64,000 bases of DNA from Apostichopus japonicus (GCF_037975245.1 NC_092572.1:33329989-33393988), one strand, 5' to 3'; positions 20,905 to 34,222 are shown, numbered from the stretch's first letter. Notes: a model not told the origin generated them from the letters alone. Numbers and translations are program-made.

Positions 20905-22023
20905 GTAAGTCAAAGACAACAAAACATTAGGTCAGTAAGAGAGATTATGTATTTCTTGTTTTATATTAACACAAAACAGTTGTGCATTCCATAGCCAAAT
21001 ATGAAAAGGATATTAGGCTGTATAAAGAACAATTAACATTACTTACTATGAAAAACCTACTTTTCGGCAATAAACTTAATGTAAGTCTTTAAGCAATTTT
21101 GCATAGATGTATGAGTAGCAAAGCAATCTGCAGATTGTCATTTAGCAAGCAGCTGTAATTAAGATGTAAAGGAGCCTTATGTTAGATAGTTTTGTAACTA
21201 GATGAATGTCAATTTAGTTCTTCTGATGCATGGCTCTATCAACAATGCATTGGAAGAGGTCTGATATTAGTCTGTTAATTGCAACAACAGTCTTGTAAAC
21301 ATTTATATGCATATGAGATATTCAGCAGTTTTCATTTGGTCTCATTATTAACAACAGTTGACTGTCAATCTTTAAAGGGAGTCTCAGAAGATACTACTTA
21401 TAAATACAAAATATCTATATGGACATCCTTACAGTAGAAAGGAAATCTATCAAGAATTTGCAGTAAATGTTGGTCAGCTCATAATTTTGCAAACCATTTT
21501 GTGGTACAAAGGTTTGAATAATATATATGAAATTGTAATCATAGCAAACCTTTAATGATAAAATAGAGTTCCGATGGAACTCATCGTGTCCATTCAACTG
21601 AAGATGCAATTTGTTATGTCAAATCATAAATTGACAGATGAAGTTGCTAGCTTATCATTCCACCTGGAAAACTCAACAGACATTTCAAATGCATACAATT
21701 TTAAAGAGAAATTGCAAATTATAAACATAAGTCATGAATTTGAAAACAAGCAGGAAAGAAATGCCAATATTTAAAGTTCCAAATTCTACCGAAGGTGATA
21801 CCCAAAATATATATATTTTTATTCCATAGTTGAAGGCACTGCCATAGAGTGATGAACAGAGCCAAACAAAATTCAGTGACTTTGTAGAAGTATTTTCAAA
21901 GCCTGGTAAGAGAAATCATTTAATATATTAAACAATATTTGTCCATCATGCAGACTCATTCACTCACATATCATCTCGGCAATTATGATACGTTTTGTAT
22001 TTTAAACAATAAAATGCTGTATC
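20905..22023. other. Intron-like sequence after Death copy 2
   Basis: Homology to copy 1 continues to about 21595 and then ends. A short segment at 21848-21905 is open with AG and GTAAGA at its ends, but its phase does not fit Death copy 2. Nothing else was recognised. Confidence 0.45.
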
Positions 22024-23346
22024 TTTTTGGTTCCTTGCTTTAGCAAAAGGAACCTATGCAGTCAGGTTGGCGTGTGAGTGAATGTGTGTGTGTGTGTGTG
22101 TGCGTCTGTGACACTTGCTTGGGTACGCTCTATCTCAATAAGGGAATGTTGGATTGAGGCCAAACTTGGACTATGGATCCCCCATATGGAGAAGGTGTGC
22201 CCTATTGTTTTTGGTGCCCACAAAGGTCACCAAAGGTCAGTTATGGTCCAAAAACCGAAAATATTAACACTGCAATAACTCCCAGTGCCAATGTGCGACA
22301 AGGTTGATATTTTGGGACAATTTGTGAACTGGTTAGGGGAACATTTTCAAAGTTAACAGTCATGTGATCCGAGGTCACCAAAGGTCAATTAATGATAAAA
22401 AAAACTAGTATTTTTGCGATAACTTGAAAACGAAATGTCCGTTAGGGATGGGAGTTGCTTCAATGTAATCCAATTGTCGACCCGCATCTGGGTGACCCTT
22501 GACCTCAATTTGACCTCTGGTGACCTTTACGTGTTTTTGGGGATTTTTACAGTTTTGATGCTATTTTCAGATGTCAAAGGAACCTTTTGATCACAAATGT
22601 CAATAGGTTGACCCCGTTTGAGCTTTTTGTGAGAAGTTATACGAGGCCAAAGTTAATTTTCAGACATTTAATGCAATAACTCCCAGTGCCAAGGTGTGAC
22701 ACGGTTGATATTTTTGGACAAGTTGAAAATGGTATAGGGGAATATTTTCAAACTTAGCGGTTATGTGATCCAAGGTCACCAAAGGTCAGCTAATGTTAAA
22801 ACACTAGTATTTTGGGGGAGAAAATGGGCAAAGAAAAATGTTTGAATATTTACAGTTTTGATGCTCTATTTAGGTCTCACTGATAAAAAATGTCAATTGG
22901 TTGACCTCCGGGTGACCTTTATGTGTGAGGTTATGTATACAAGTTCAAAGTTAATTTTTAGACATTTAATGCAATTAAATCCCAATGCCAAGGTGTGACA
23001 CGGTTGATATTTTGGGACAAGTTTTGAATTGGGTGGTGGAACATTTTCAAACTTAAAGGTCATGTCATCTGAGGTCACCAATGTTATCATATCTGTTGAC
23101 CCGCTTGTAGGTGACCTTATATTTCTTACATTTTCGACGCCATATTTAAATCTCAAAAGTGCCTTTTGATCAAAAATCCGATCACAATTTGTGATCACAA
23201 AAGTGTTGGCTATAGTGTTGGTTACTTTATGGGTACATGTAGGACCACAATTACTTGGACTATTTGAGCCCAATCTTGCTTGATAATATTATGTGTATTG
23301 ACATACACCCCTACACAAGGAACCCCAGTGGCCTTGGGCTCTTTTT
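22024..23346 (+). mobile_element. 1.3-kb GGTTCCTTG repeat with internal subrepeats and AGGTCA direct repeats
   Basis: GGTTCCTTG near 22029 and CAAGGAACC near 23316 face each other as inverted ends. A (TG)n stretch and CGTCTGTGACACTTGCTTGG follow on the left. Inside, a module starting TGCAATAACTCCCAGTGCC recurs at about 22269, 22672 and 22970 (the last changed). Each module contains a run ending AGGTCACCAAAGGTCA or a decayed form. No ORF of note, so non-autonomous. The superfamily is unknown; a clear TSD was not found. A relative lies at 11022-11415. Confidence 0.65.
22224..22239 (+). promoter_or_regulatory. AGGTCA direct repeat, 4-bp spacer (DR4)
   Basis: AGGTCA-CCAA-AGGTCA is an exact DR4 arrangement of nuclear-receptor half-sites. 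Further DR4s lie at 22372-22387, 22773-22788 and, on the - strand, 22511-22526. All lie inside the repeat element, so this is sequence matching and not evidence of use. Confidence 0.4.
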
Positions 23347-24640
23347 ATTATTAATTTTGTCAATATACTTCACAATGAATTACAATCTAGTATAGTGTAC
23401 AGCTATTTGCTGAATGTTGGAAAACAGGCTTCTCTCAAAAGTTTCCATACAATTGTCATTGAATATTACATAATAGGTTACTATTATAATAACAGTTATC
23501 CATACTGCAGTTTCCTTTAATAAAATAACACTAATACAAGTCTTTCGTTGTGGAAGGATTTAAACTTTGATTTCCACTTTCCAATAACCAGGCAATCGTT
23601 TTACATTTCTGTATGATCTAATTTAAAAACATTTCTCTGCAATTTGTATCTACTTCAGAGGTCATTCTATAAGTACGTACAGGAAATAACCCTACACATT
23701 TATATTCGTGCTACTGCCATATCTTGCATCTCGCAGATGACTGTGGAGGATATGTCTGATATCCAGTCAGACTAAACTGGTTGTCGGAAGGAAGTGATTC
23801 TACAAATGCGTACTACATGAAGCAAGAATATGGCAATTGGTCAACTTGTGGAATTCTCCACAAAAATCAAGGAGTCTGTTAGAACTGGTGTTGGGAAATG
23901 TTAGGTATGTTAATCATTTCAACTCTCATAATCTATATTTGGTCTGTGAGCTGAGAGTGCTTGAATTGCCTTAAAATGAATGAAATATTATTGAACCAAT
24001 TATTCTGTGATATAGAAAGAAACATCTGTCAAGTTACTGTTATAAAACACTGAAAACAATGCAAATAATTTACTTTATTTACTATTAAGAAAGCAATGCA
24101 AATATTAGACATTGGCTTTTAATTCTGAACAGTTGCAGAAAATGCCTTTTAATATGCATTTCAGCTTTATTAATAATATTCATAACAAATGCTACATCGA
24201 TTTAAAGTGAAAAACCTTCATTTATATTTACATATCATAGTAGCTGACTCCATCTACGTGCATTGTTGTCTCTTCCTTAGATCTACAGCTCATATGAACA
24301 TAACACTGGCTTTGTCATAGTTTATAGAGTCAGTATAACTGGATATGAGAAAAGAGAAGCAACAGTACCATGATGAGAATTAGAAGTCAGTGATATTTCA
24401 ATACATGTGCCTATACATCAGCATATCATATGGTATGTGATAAATCCATACAATTTGGTAAAAGTTTGTGTGAGAAATTAAGAAATGTCATTTGTCGTAC
24501 GCTAGTTCTCTTGGTGAACTCTGTGTATGGTACTAGTGGAGATGTGTAAGTTTAGAAGAGTCTAACATTATCAGTGACTGCATGTATGTTGCTACGTAAT
24601 CGGTCGCTTATGGAGTTACTTTTGACATTATGTACTACAG
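23347..24640. other. Non-coding sequence
   Basis: Mostly AT-rich. One GC-richer patch near 23735-23920 has an AG followed by a short ATG frame (to a TAA near 23775) but no recognisable protein. I cannot support a gene here. Confidence 0.4.
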
Positions 24641-25765
24641 CATGTAGTGTGTATTAGTCAATCTCAAATTCATGAAATTAGTACAAATATAACATTCAAG
24701 ATTCACACTTGATAGTCTGTCAGTAGGCTATATGAGTAGACCACAGTTACAGAATGTCAGTAACTTGTGACATTTGAATGGCAGCATGTAGTGTATATTA
24801 GTCAATCTCAAATTCATGAAATTAGTACAAATATAACATTCAAGATTCACACTTGATAGTCTGTCAGTAGGCTATATAAGTAGACCCCAGTTACAGAATG
24901 TCAGTAACTTGTGACATTTGAATGGCAGCATCTAGCGTGTATTAGTCAATCTCAAAATCATGAAATAAGTACAAATGTAACATTGAAGATACACACTCGA
25001 TAGTCTGTCAGTAGGCTATATAAATAGACCCCAGTTACAGAATATCAGTAACTTGTGACATTTGAATGGCAGCATCTAGTGTGTATAAGTCAATCTCAAA
25101 TTCATGAAATTAGTACAAATATAACATTCAAGATTCACACTTGATAGTCTGTCAGTAGGCTATATAAGTAGACCCCAGTGACGGAATGTCAGTAACTTGT
25201 GACATTTGAATGGCAGCATGTAGTGTGTATTAGTCAATCTCAAATTCATAAAATTGGTACAAATAAAACAGTCAAGATTCACACTTCATAGTCTGTCAGT
25301 AGGCTATATGAGTAGACCCCAGTTACAGAATGTCAGTAACTTGTGATATTTGAATGGCAGCATGTAGTGTGTATTGGTCAATCTCAAAATCATTAAATTT
25401 GTACCAATATAACAGTCAAGATTCACACTTGATAGTCTGTCAGTAGGCTATATAAGTAGACCCCAGTTACAGAATATCAGTAACTCGTGATATTTGAATG
25501 GCAGCATGTAGTGTGTATTAGTCAATCTCAAATTCATGAAATTAGTACAAATAAAACAGTCAAGATTCACACTTGATAGTCTGTCAGTAGGCTATATAAG
25601 TAGACCCCAGTTACAGAATGTCAGTAACTTGTGATATTTGAATGGCAGCATGTAGTGTGTATTAGTCAATCTCAAAATCATGTAATAAGTACAAATATAA
25701 CAGCCAAGATTCACACTTCATAGTCTGTCAGTAGCTATGTAAGTAATCCACAGTTACATGATAAT
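24641..25765 (+). repeat. 144-bp tandem satellite, about eight copies
   Basis: The word GTGTATTAGTCAATCTC and its variants begin at 24649, 24793, 24937, 25081, 25225, 25369, 25513 and 25657, spaced exactly 144 bp each time. Copies differ by point changes (for example ATTCATGAAATT versus AATCATGAAATA) but not length until the last unit, which degenerates after 25730. The unit contains AGTCTGTCAGTAGGCTATAT and GTCAGTAACTTGTGA. It has stops in the frames examined and is not coding. Confidence 0.95.
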
Positions 25766-25817
25766 AGTTAAGTTAACACACCTGCTATACTTATCATGTT
25801 ACCTTTTGTCTTTGTAG

Positions 25818-25948
25818 ATATTCTTGGTATGCTCTTCTACCATCATCATCTGTATGATGGTTGTTAACATCTGCTCTAGACTGTGTATGTGTTCACATTA
25901 CAGTCATATCCCAGCAGGACAGGAAAGAAGATATCCATTCAGTATCTG
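25818..25948 (+). CDS. Candidate exon with a membrane-spanning segment
   Basis: A 131-nt open segment lies between a good 3' splice site (CTTTTGTCTTTGTAG) and a GTACGT donor. Its first frame reads IFLVCSSTIIICMMVVNICS then a Cys/Arg-containing stretch and PAGQERRYPFSI, which looks like one transmembrane helix followed by a cytosolic juxtamembrane region. It starts 50 bp after the satellite array and lies 0.8 kb before a Death-like half domain on the same strand. No family was recognised. It could be a chance ORF. Confidence 0.3.
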
Positions 25949-26753
25949 GTACGTAATATATACATTTTGTTACTCTGCTTGTATGAGAACTAATGTCTTA
26001 TTAATGTATATAATAATTAAAGTCAAGATGTTTACTGTATTTTGAGATATATTGAATAGTGTGATGGTTAATACTTTTACTTGGCCAGGAGCTTACTTAT
26101 TGCAATACCTTCACTTGGGTATGCCTTTCCAGAAGATACCAAGTGTGCTCTCATAAGAAATATTGAAAAAAAAATTATAAATTGTGTGACAATCATTCTG
26201 ATCACTAGATGGAGTTTAGTGATGCTATCTGAGTGTCTTCACTGAAAGTCTTTCTTCAAAGTAATCATGTATACATTTGGTTGAACATCCTCAGTTTCAG
26301 TGATAGTATTATGTATTCTGTGTCATTATAACATGTCCATACATGTAATGTATAGGGAGATGAGATATCGTACTTAACCCTACACGAAAAATGTTAGGAA
26401 GTATGGAGGAGATGAGATCTGCAACTCCAGGATTTGCCATCTTGTTTACTTACAATAGTGGCATGACAAATGTAAAATTTGTAAATAACACAAATTTAAA
26501 AAAAATAAACCTGTATACGCTACATCAAATGGGTAGAATGAAGACTGTGACTCTGTAGTGAAGCTAATATGATGAACCTACTGAACCAATGTGTTCAATT
26601 GAATATGCTTAAATATATTTACATAAGCTTTGCTCAGTGTACAGCATTTAAAAAAAAGTATCAATCCGTGCATGATTGTGTGTGGGAATCCTTGGATTGT
26701 AAATAAGACAACTTGAAAACTATACTGTGGATGAATTCATAATTGGTAAGTAG

Positions 26754-26938
26754 ATCTTGTGAACATCAAACCAGATTCGACTGAGGGACACAAGGAGACT
26801 ATTTATCAGATGCTACGGACAAGGAAACAGGGACATGGGAATAAATCAACATACAGGTTACTAGAAGGGGCTCTAAATGCAGCTGGCTCTAGAGACCTGC
26901 AGGAGGAAGTGCTTAAGCAAGGTTTATATTACATGTAA
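26754..26938 (+). pseudogene. C-terminal half of a third Death domain
   Basis: The frame containing CCAGATTCGACTGAG reads NIKPDSTEGHKETIYQMLRT, then KQGHGNKSTYRLLEGALNAA, GSRDLQEEVLKQG and a stop at 26936-26938. The ML-x2-R/W...G-x3-ST-x3-L-x2-AL-x2-AG-x2-DL pattern is that of Death helices 4-6 and aligns with residues 35-80 of the two complete copies. The first half is missing: a frame 26 nt upstream gives fragments such as QLENYTVDEF but with stops, and a GTAAGT interrupts the region. It is either a decayed copy or the last exon of a Death domain split by an intron. I prefer decay. Confidence 0.5.
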
Positions 26939-29900
26939 TAATATAAATACCCCAAAGTAAATTAGCTACCATATAACTGATATCCTCAGTGGATGTGAAG
27001 TGACTTGAGATTAATAATAATATACCTGACATTCATTGACAGGCACAATGAATATTCAAGGAGATTAATTGCCATCAGTTAATGTTGGTTAAAAGGAATA
27101 TTAAAAACAAAACCTACTTTCTGCTACAGCTACTGACTTAACCCTTTTAAACAATTTGTGTATAATGCGCAATTTTTTTCCCATTAACATTCATGACATA
27201 GCAATGATATGCTTTCATTTGTAATGAGCTACCTTAATAGTTCCAGCTATGAATATGCGCTCGGTTTCTTGTCCTCATGTTTACATCATTTACATCATTT
27301 GATCATTTCATAGCTCTCGAGCAAGTATGACCTAATCAGATCCAGAATAGAATGATACCGTTATGGAGAACAGATGTCAGTAATACTTTGAGTTGTATTC
27401 CTGTTCATCAGCATATCCTATGGTATGTTATATATTCATAGTTTAGTCAGTCTCAAGTCAGTCAGAAATACCAAGTCAAAAGTCAAGATTGATTGATCGT
27501 GTGTGTAGTGATGTGATTCAGTTTGAGCTGTACGAAGGTACGGAAAACATTTGTGGGAAAACCGATATCATTATGAAAATATATTTAAGATTGAATAAGG
27601 GTAGGGAAACAGACAGTAACTTTTGACTGATAAATAACCAAAATCTGGAAATAAACAGGAGACCATGGCCTTGAAAGCTTGGGCAGATTGGGTACCCCAG
27701 ATCTGCTACCACACTCCCCAGGGAACAGCCTTCAAACCCACCAGGTGACTGCTGTCTTCCACAAAGGGGTTAAACTCAAACACACTCCAGTCACCGAGGG
27801 ACCCTAAACTAGTGGACCTCCCTGGGTTGTATTGAGCATCTTTTTTGTATCAGACAGTCTGCAATGACAAAATCAGTATATAATTATAAAGTTAAGAATC
27901 AGGATATAGAAACAGAATTGGTAATCTGTATCTACGTGACAGGTCACTTCCTGAACTAAAATCCTATTCCAGGGCAGTTCGAAAAAAAAGTTGGAAATCC
28001 ATCATTGGAATGATGGTGTCATACTTTCTATTTTTTTCTTCAAATTGCAAATAAAATGTTGGTATGGTTCATTATAATTGAATTTGGTTGCAATAGCTGT
28101 ACCACATAACCAACCTGAGATAAAAAAGGATCGTTTTCTTTGCAGCAAAGCTCTGATGATGGACCAACCGTGATCATTGTTATTATAAATTTGTAGTATA
28201 ATCTTACAAATTAAATGTGTTTATCTTAATTTATGTTGCACAAAGTAATAGATGTATAATTCAACATAGAATTGAATACTCACTAAATGAAAACTTACAC
28301 CAAACTGACAACAATCTTTGGAATTAATCGATTTGAAATAAATGATTTTTTTGTTATAAACTGGCTTCTTCTTTTCCATACACAGCTTTGAATTTGATAC
28401 AATCAGGAGAGCAACATGTCAACTTGAAGGCCAGACCATCCAACAGACTTATAATTTCTATATTTTTGCTCCAAGGATGATTGTTAAGGGATTGATACAA
28501 TTATGACATCAGAATTGTTAGTCATGAACTCGATGATCTATCACAGTAGTTGTTGACTTAAAGCTATCTTTATACAAGCTATGAAGAGGAAGAAGCAAAA
28601 TATTGTAGCAAAGGTACAGACTTTGAATCTAAAGGAAAGGCCTTCAAGTGGCCACCTTGTCACCTATTCATTTATGCCTGAGAATTAATCCAAGGGGCAC
28701 AATGTGAACTGACTGGGCTGGGGGCACCAAATTTGATACAACATCTGTGGCAATAGAGTACTGCTATTTTGAAGGAACCAGCTTCTGCTGTTTTGCTCAA
28801 AGGTTATTGTCAGGAGAACGCATCTACGACATCAAGCTGCAATCTGAATAGGGGATAACGGGATGTTGGTATGAACACTGGGCAACTCCCCCAGGCTCTC
28901 ATCTGAAGGAGATATCAGGAAGTTTGACATCAGACCAGTCTAAAGAACTACTCTACCTACAAGCTGCAAGTATGACAAATGTAATGTATGCTGTAGAAAC
29001 TGGCAGAGATCAGATCACTGACTTATAATGCAAATATATACTGCAGTACTACTGAATGTACAACAAAGTATATGTTACAGTTACAATGACTAAATAGGGG
29101 AGAAGAAGAAGGAGGAGGACTTAAATACAGTATAATTACCACAATAGCAATCAGTTCAGCAAACGAGATAATGAAGGCGTGTTGGTTATACGACAAGTAG
29201 ACTGGGAATTTGGTTGTTATCATATACACAATGCTATCAACTAGGAGTTTTATAACACATCATTTGTCCATGATAGAATTGCTCGGTTAAATCGGGTAAT
29301 ATTTTTTTAAATATATAGTTTATTCAATGTGTCAATTTTCCAGTGTTGCCTCTTAAATACTATCAGAGAGTTTTCCCATTCCAACTTATGTAGTGTTGTA
29401 CGTAGCTCATAGTTGTCAGTATCATATAAACAAGTATGTGCAAGTGGTATTTGCAAGATGATAATGTACTGTCCTCCTTTACATAGTAAGTCTGATGAGA
29501 GAAAAGAACTTTTCAGAGTTCATTTTATCTGTTTTGTACTATATTAATGTTATGGTTGATAACATGTTGTAAAGGAAAATTCAGTAGAACTATGAATTAT
29601 CTAACATTTCACAGAATGCACTTCAAAGAACATTGCAAAGACCATTGATGGTTAAAGGATGTGTTCATTATCACTGTGAAACATAATTTAATACCTATGG
29701 TGTATAATATGGATTTTCCTTACACAGTTTCAATTTGCAAGCACATTCTGAAGTTAATTCCCATACCCCATATATGGAATCCTCATAATGGGTTCCAAAC
29801 ATTGTCTGTTGCTTAATTAGCGTCATCAATGAAGCTTGTGCCATAATAACCGTGTCTTTCTTCTGTCAATATCTGTTCTCATGTTATTTGTTGGCAATCC

Positions 29901-32533
29901 ATTTGCTCAATCCCAAAGAAGGTTCTCCAAGTTTTTGCACTCGTTAATGGCCTCATTAATCTATAAAAGATAAATGTAGGGTCATTGGTGTCCAAGGGTT
30001 TAGGCTCTTCCAGGTTGACATTTCTGGCAATGGCTGATTGGAAAGGGCTACCAATGTACCATCTCCCCAAAAGCTCGTTCACATTGCTAGCAAACAAGTT
30101 AGTAGAGGGCGCTAAAAAAGTACATACAGTTCGTCGCAGGTAACCTTGAGTATGACGTTATGTGAAAGCAAAGTTGATTAAGTACTACATGCCATTGGTT
30201 CGCTCAACCAGATCTTTCTTCCCTGGCTCCCTTTAACAGCACTCAAGGATTATCACAGTGTTTTATCATAATGATAGACTCTGCCAATCACAATTGTTGG
30301 AAATGTTTTTTCCTGCTTGATTATATAGTCAAGGTTTATTTCAGTGTATGGTAATATTGTATATTTATATGGTTGAAGTCTACTTGGAAGTGTTACTCAA
30401 TTTATAACTGTTTGGAGTTTACAACAACAGCAATATTTAAGATGTAGTCTTCCAGTCACAATAGGTCTCGTATGATGGAGCGTTTGCCTTGTTTCAGTAA
30501 CGAATGGGAAATGGGGCCAAAGGTCGTTTCAGTTCAAAGCAGAGTTGTGTTTCTCTTCTAATGGTATGAATACGAAAGTTACTTACATATTTTGGAAATG
30601 GACATAAGTAGGACAATCAGCGATGTGTTAAGTTGGCTTATTCCTTGCTACACACACAGCAACATTGAATGCTGTATTTCATTGTGTAATAACTATGAAC
30701 TTTAATAGAAGGTGAAAGTCACTTTGCAAAAGTCAACTTAACTGCATTGCAATATCGCTGATGATATAGTAGAAATCAATGGTTCCTTGATGTCAATAAA
30801 ACAGCACAATCTGGCGTGGTCTTGTAGGCATGCTATCTCTTGTCATGAACCTTTAGATATCAGATAAAAGATGTGTCTAATTGCCCCATCTAAGTCACTG
30901 AACTGCATGTTTGACATTTCTGTGTAACGAGGTTTGCTAAGCTTTTCTAAATATTCCCCGAGAGTTTTATCTTGATAACAGCAATGCTACTTTCTGATTA
31001 AAATCTTGGCTGTAAGTTATGTAACTTTGTAACTTTATATTTGCCCATGTAATCAGGTTAACAAATAAACAAATGGAATAGAGAGAAAAGCCTGTGAAAT
31101 CATGTACAGTGGTTTGAGAACTACTTGTAAGTAAACCCACCCTAGTAAGAGCTCTCTTGCATTTTATGAGGTTATAGGTCATTCAAAGTCAATGTAACTC
31201 AAGGCTTGAGTCCATTATATAGTAAAGCGTGAATTAACTTCGTACATTGTATGTTGATCCACCTTAGTTTGTGAAAACTCTTGCATTTTCTGGTAAAACT
31301 TCATTTGACACACATAGAAGTGAAAGTGTGAAATATCGTGTGCATTGTTATACATATTTAGTATATAGATCCACCTTAATGAATAAGAGGACTTTATTGC
31401 TTTGTGGATATGAATGGTCTTTTTCAGTCGTCAGAGTTCAGTCTCAAAACCCTGCAAACTTAATAACAACAGACGGTATCACTTGAATGACCATACGTAA
31501 GACGGTACGTTGTAGATCCACCATCTTGAGTTGTGTTGTAATTGCAGGTCAAGGGTAATTTCAGTCAGCAGAGGTCAATAAGTGAAAGTCTTTTTAATTA
31601 ATAACTGATATCGTAAGGTATCCATGTCTACCATACGCTATATGTAGCGCCAATTTCAAGTACGATAAATCCCGAAGTGAAGGTGATATGTTGTCTTTAA
31701 ATCCATCATCAACTCCATAAGATAGTTTCGATGTTCATTCTTATTTGCATAAACCTCGTATGCATTACAACCGTAATGGTTCAGTACAAGAACGGTTATC
31801 GTTTTTATCTCAATACATTACATGTATAGAGATATTGTAACAGTAAGTGGGACTTTCTCTTCTCTTAAAAATTTTTCAGCGTCTTCAAACAAAGTTCTTT
31901 TTCTCTGGAATTTCCAGAGCAAGAATATATCATATAGACCAACAAAAGTTACTATTTTTTATTCCAGAATTGTATCTCATTCTGTGACTTTTTCACCGAT
32001 TTATGTCCAAATCGGGCCAATTTGGACTGAAAACACACTTTGTCCGACCTGTTTTGCGCACGCTCCAAAACTTATGTTTTATGAAAGAGAATAGAATAGA
32101 ACTGTCTTTCAACAGTGGTATCGTCTAAGATAGGGTCCTATGTATTATATATTTTATTAAAATTTTAAACTTCCATTTGTTGTTTACAGGTAGGTATTAA
32201 TAAGAATTTTACTACATGTATATGACATTTAATGGCTTTTATTTGCTTTATTTGATGTTTAAATGATTTTTCTTTCTTAAAACAACACTGAGCTGCCGCC
32301 CCTACTTTTAGTAAAAAGGTCCGTTTTTGATGATTAAGCCCCGCCCCCAAGTCTGTTTTGTAGCAGATTGGCTATAACTCATAACAGCTACATGTTAGAT
32401 ATACGAAAATGGCTACCCTCGCGAACAATTTTCTGTTCTGTAGTTAGGTACGCGAGGTGTTAGTGTATTGCATGCTAATTACATTCTGTACTGCTGAATT
32501 CTACGTAACATCCATTTAAGGATAGTACTGGTG
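26939..32533. other. 5.6-kb gene-poor stretch
   Basis: AT-rich with no supported gene. Items seen: a GC-richer island at about 27660-27830 with an open frame of about 45 codons and no recognisable family; a well-formed 3' splice site at about 28385 followed by a 40-codon open segment; a long exon-like but multiply interrupted patch at 28620-28980; and a minus-strand 72-codon ORF at 29879-30097. None could be assigned. Confidence 0.35.
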
Positions 32534-34222
32534 TAGTGTTCAACCGATTAACCTAATCGGAATCGGAATCGGTACGAATATTGCATAATCGGTACATAAT
32601 CGGTATCGGTAAAAATTACGTGGAATACCAGTTATGTCATACCGATTATTCAAAAACATATGGAAGGTGAAAATATCAACTGATGAATTAGGTTTGTTCT
32701 TTTACTACGAAATATTAAAAAAAGGCACCCCCTATACGTCTTTCACAGTGTATACTTTCATCAAATTAGGCTGCCAGGGTCGCCGATTTTGCTTCCTTCG
32801 TGGTTATTGGCTGCATATTTCTTGGCACAGTAAGCATAGCAGCAATAGCAATTTCGCGAATTCAGGAATGTGCTGGACAGGGTAGGAAATAAGCGGGGGC
32901 AACGGGCGATTCGCCCTCGCAAGTGCTAAAAAGCCCTCCTAAAGCACAATTACGAGTGCGAAAAAGAAAAATGAAATATAAAAAAATCGCCCTCTTTATA
33001 TCAGGTGTCTGTGTAAAATTAATTGTGACGTGCGTTTGCTTCAGCTAGGAATTGCAGTTGCATCGCGAATCGCGCAGTTTTCTCACCCCGCATCAAAATT
33101 TGAAGCAGTGCGAGAGGGTCGCGCACAATCACCGGGAACTTCCCGTGGTAAATTACGGCCTGCAGTACCAGCGAAAATAACCTAAAATCCTCACAAATCT
33201 CCGACCACATAGTAGCCTTACTTCACACTAAATCAACTGCATGGAAATCTAAACTTGACATCTGTTTATTCGCTCTAGTTGTGTCGCAAATAAAAACTAA
33301 AAATATCCACGGAAACTGCAATCTTCGACCACATGTTAGCCTAACAACCACACTAAGTCAATGGGAAATGAAGCCTAACCATCGGTTTGCAAAAAAAAAA
33401 AAAAAAAAAAAATGCGTAGCTTAGTTTACAACTTTCAATTTGCTGGAAATCGGCATTTGTTTGGAAGGTAATGTAAGTGATATGTCTTATAGAGGGAATG
33501 TTATATTTTATATTGGAGTAGTTTCTAGTTGTTATTATTTCTTTACATCAATCTGGTATTACATTTTATAGTAATTTTAAACAAGTTACGATGGTACAAT
33601 TTGCTTTTCAGTTTGATTGGCCTAAGCTTACACATTCTAATTGAACCTGAATGGAGTTATATAGGTAACGAATAGGTATGTTTAACTTCAAGTTCGTAAC
33701 ATTTCTATTTGTTCATAAACGGTATAATACTGAAAATAAGTACAAAATATTGTCGGAATGAAGGCAATATGTCATTAAAATTTACACTTTGGTAAAGATT
33801 GCAGATGGATGGTTTGTCTGAGATACTTTTTGAGATGGATATTTTGAGTAACTATTCGTAGCCCATTTCAAGCCATTAACAGGTGACATTTACGTCGAGG
33901 TGGTTAGGCCATTCGCTTAGCACAGTGCTGACTAGGTAGGATGTCATATCTCCGTATTTTGGAAATTAAAAAAAAAAAAAATTCTTTCCGAGAAACTCCA
34001 GAGGTAATTTGGTACATACAAAATGGTACCTTAGAGCCTTGTATAACAACGAAGCAAAAGGAAACTGGGGAAAATCACAACAATAATTGTTTCTGTCAAA
34101 CTTTATTGCCGATTTCGTATAAACGGGATATTTTCTCATTTTCAAATAATCGGAATCGGTACGATTATGAAAAAATAATCAGTAATCGGTATTTTCTGTT
34201 ATGCATAATCGGTTGAACACTA
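32534..34222. mobile_element. hAT-like element, 1689 bp, ATCGG-rich ends
   Basis: The ends are TAGTGTTCAACCGATTA and, inverted, TAATCGGTTGAACACTA, a 17-bp perfect TIR. Flanks are TACTGGTG (32526-32533) and TAATGGTG (34223-34230), an 8-bp TSD with one mismatch. Subterminal AATCGG words repeat at both ends. Inside are an A20 run near 33392 and a GC-richer stretch at 32880-33000, and no transposase. A similar unoccupied sequence, TTGTACTGGTGTTCAGACAG, lies at about 34425. This fits hAT (TIR beginning TAG, 8-bp TSD, ATCGG repeats). Confidence 0.82.

Larger units (their letters stand above)
14100..21595 (+). repeat. Segmental duplication, copy 2, interrupted by a LINE
   Basis: Colinear with 4699-7620 once 14872-19550 is removed. 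The duplicated sequence stops at 14871 inside AAAAAACTATT and resumes at 19551 with AACTATTTATTTTTG, matching copy 1 near 5410-5440. The ZU5 and UPA exons of copy 1 have no counterpart in copy 2. Confidence 0.85.

Noticed and set aside
21848-21905. 58-nt candidate exon with AG and GTAAGA ends
   Set aside because: Its open frame starts in phase 0 whereas the preceding Death exon needs phase 1, and the acceptor lacks a pyrimidine tract.
24641-25765. CRISPR-like array
   Set aside because: The repeats are head-to-tail 144-bp units without unique spacers, in a eukaryotic context.
29879-30097. 72-codon minus-strand ORF
   Set aside because: Protein-like composition but no family recognised, no splice context and no neighbouring exon.
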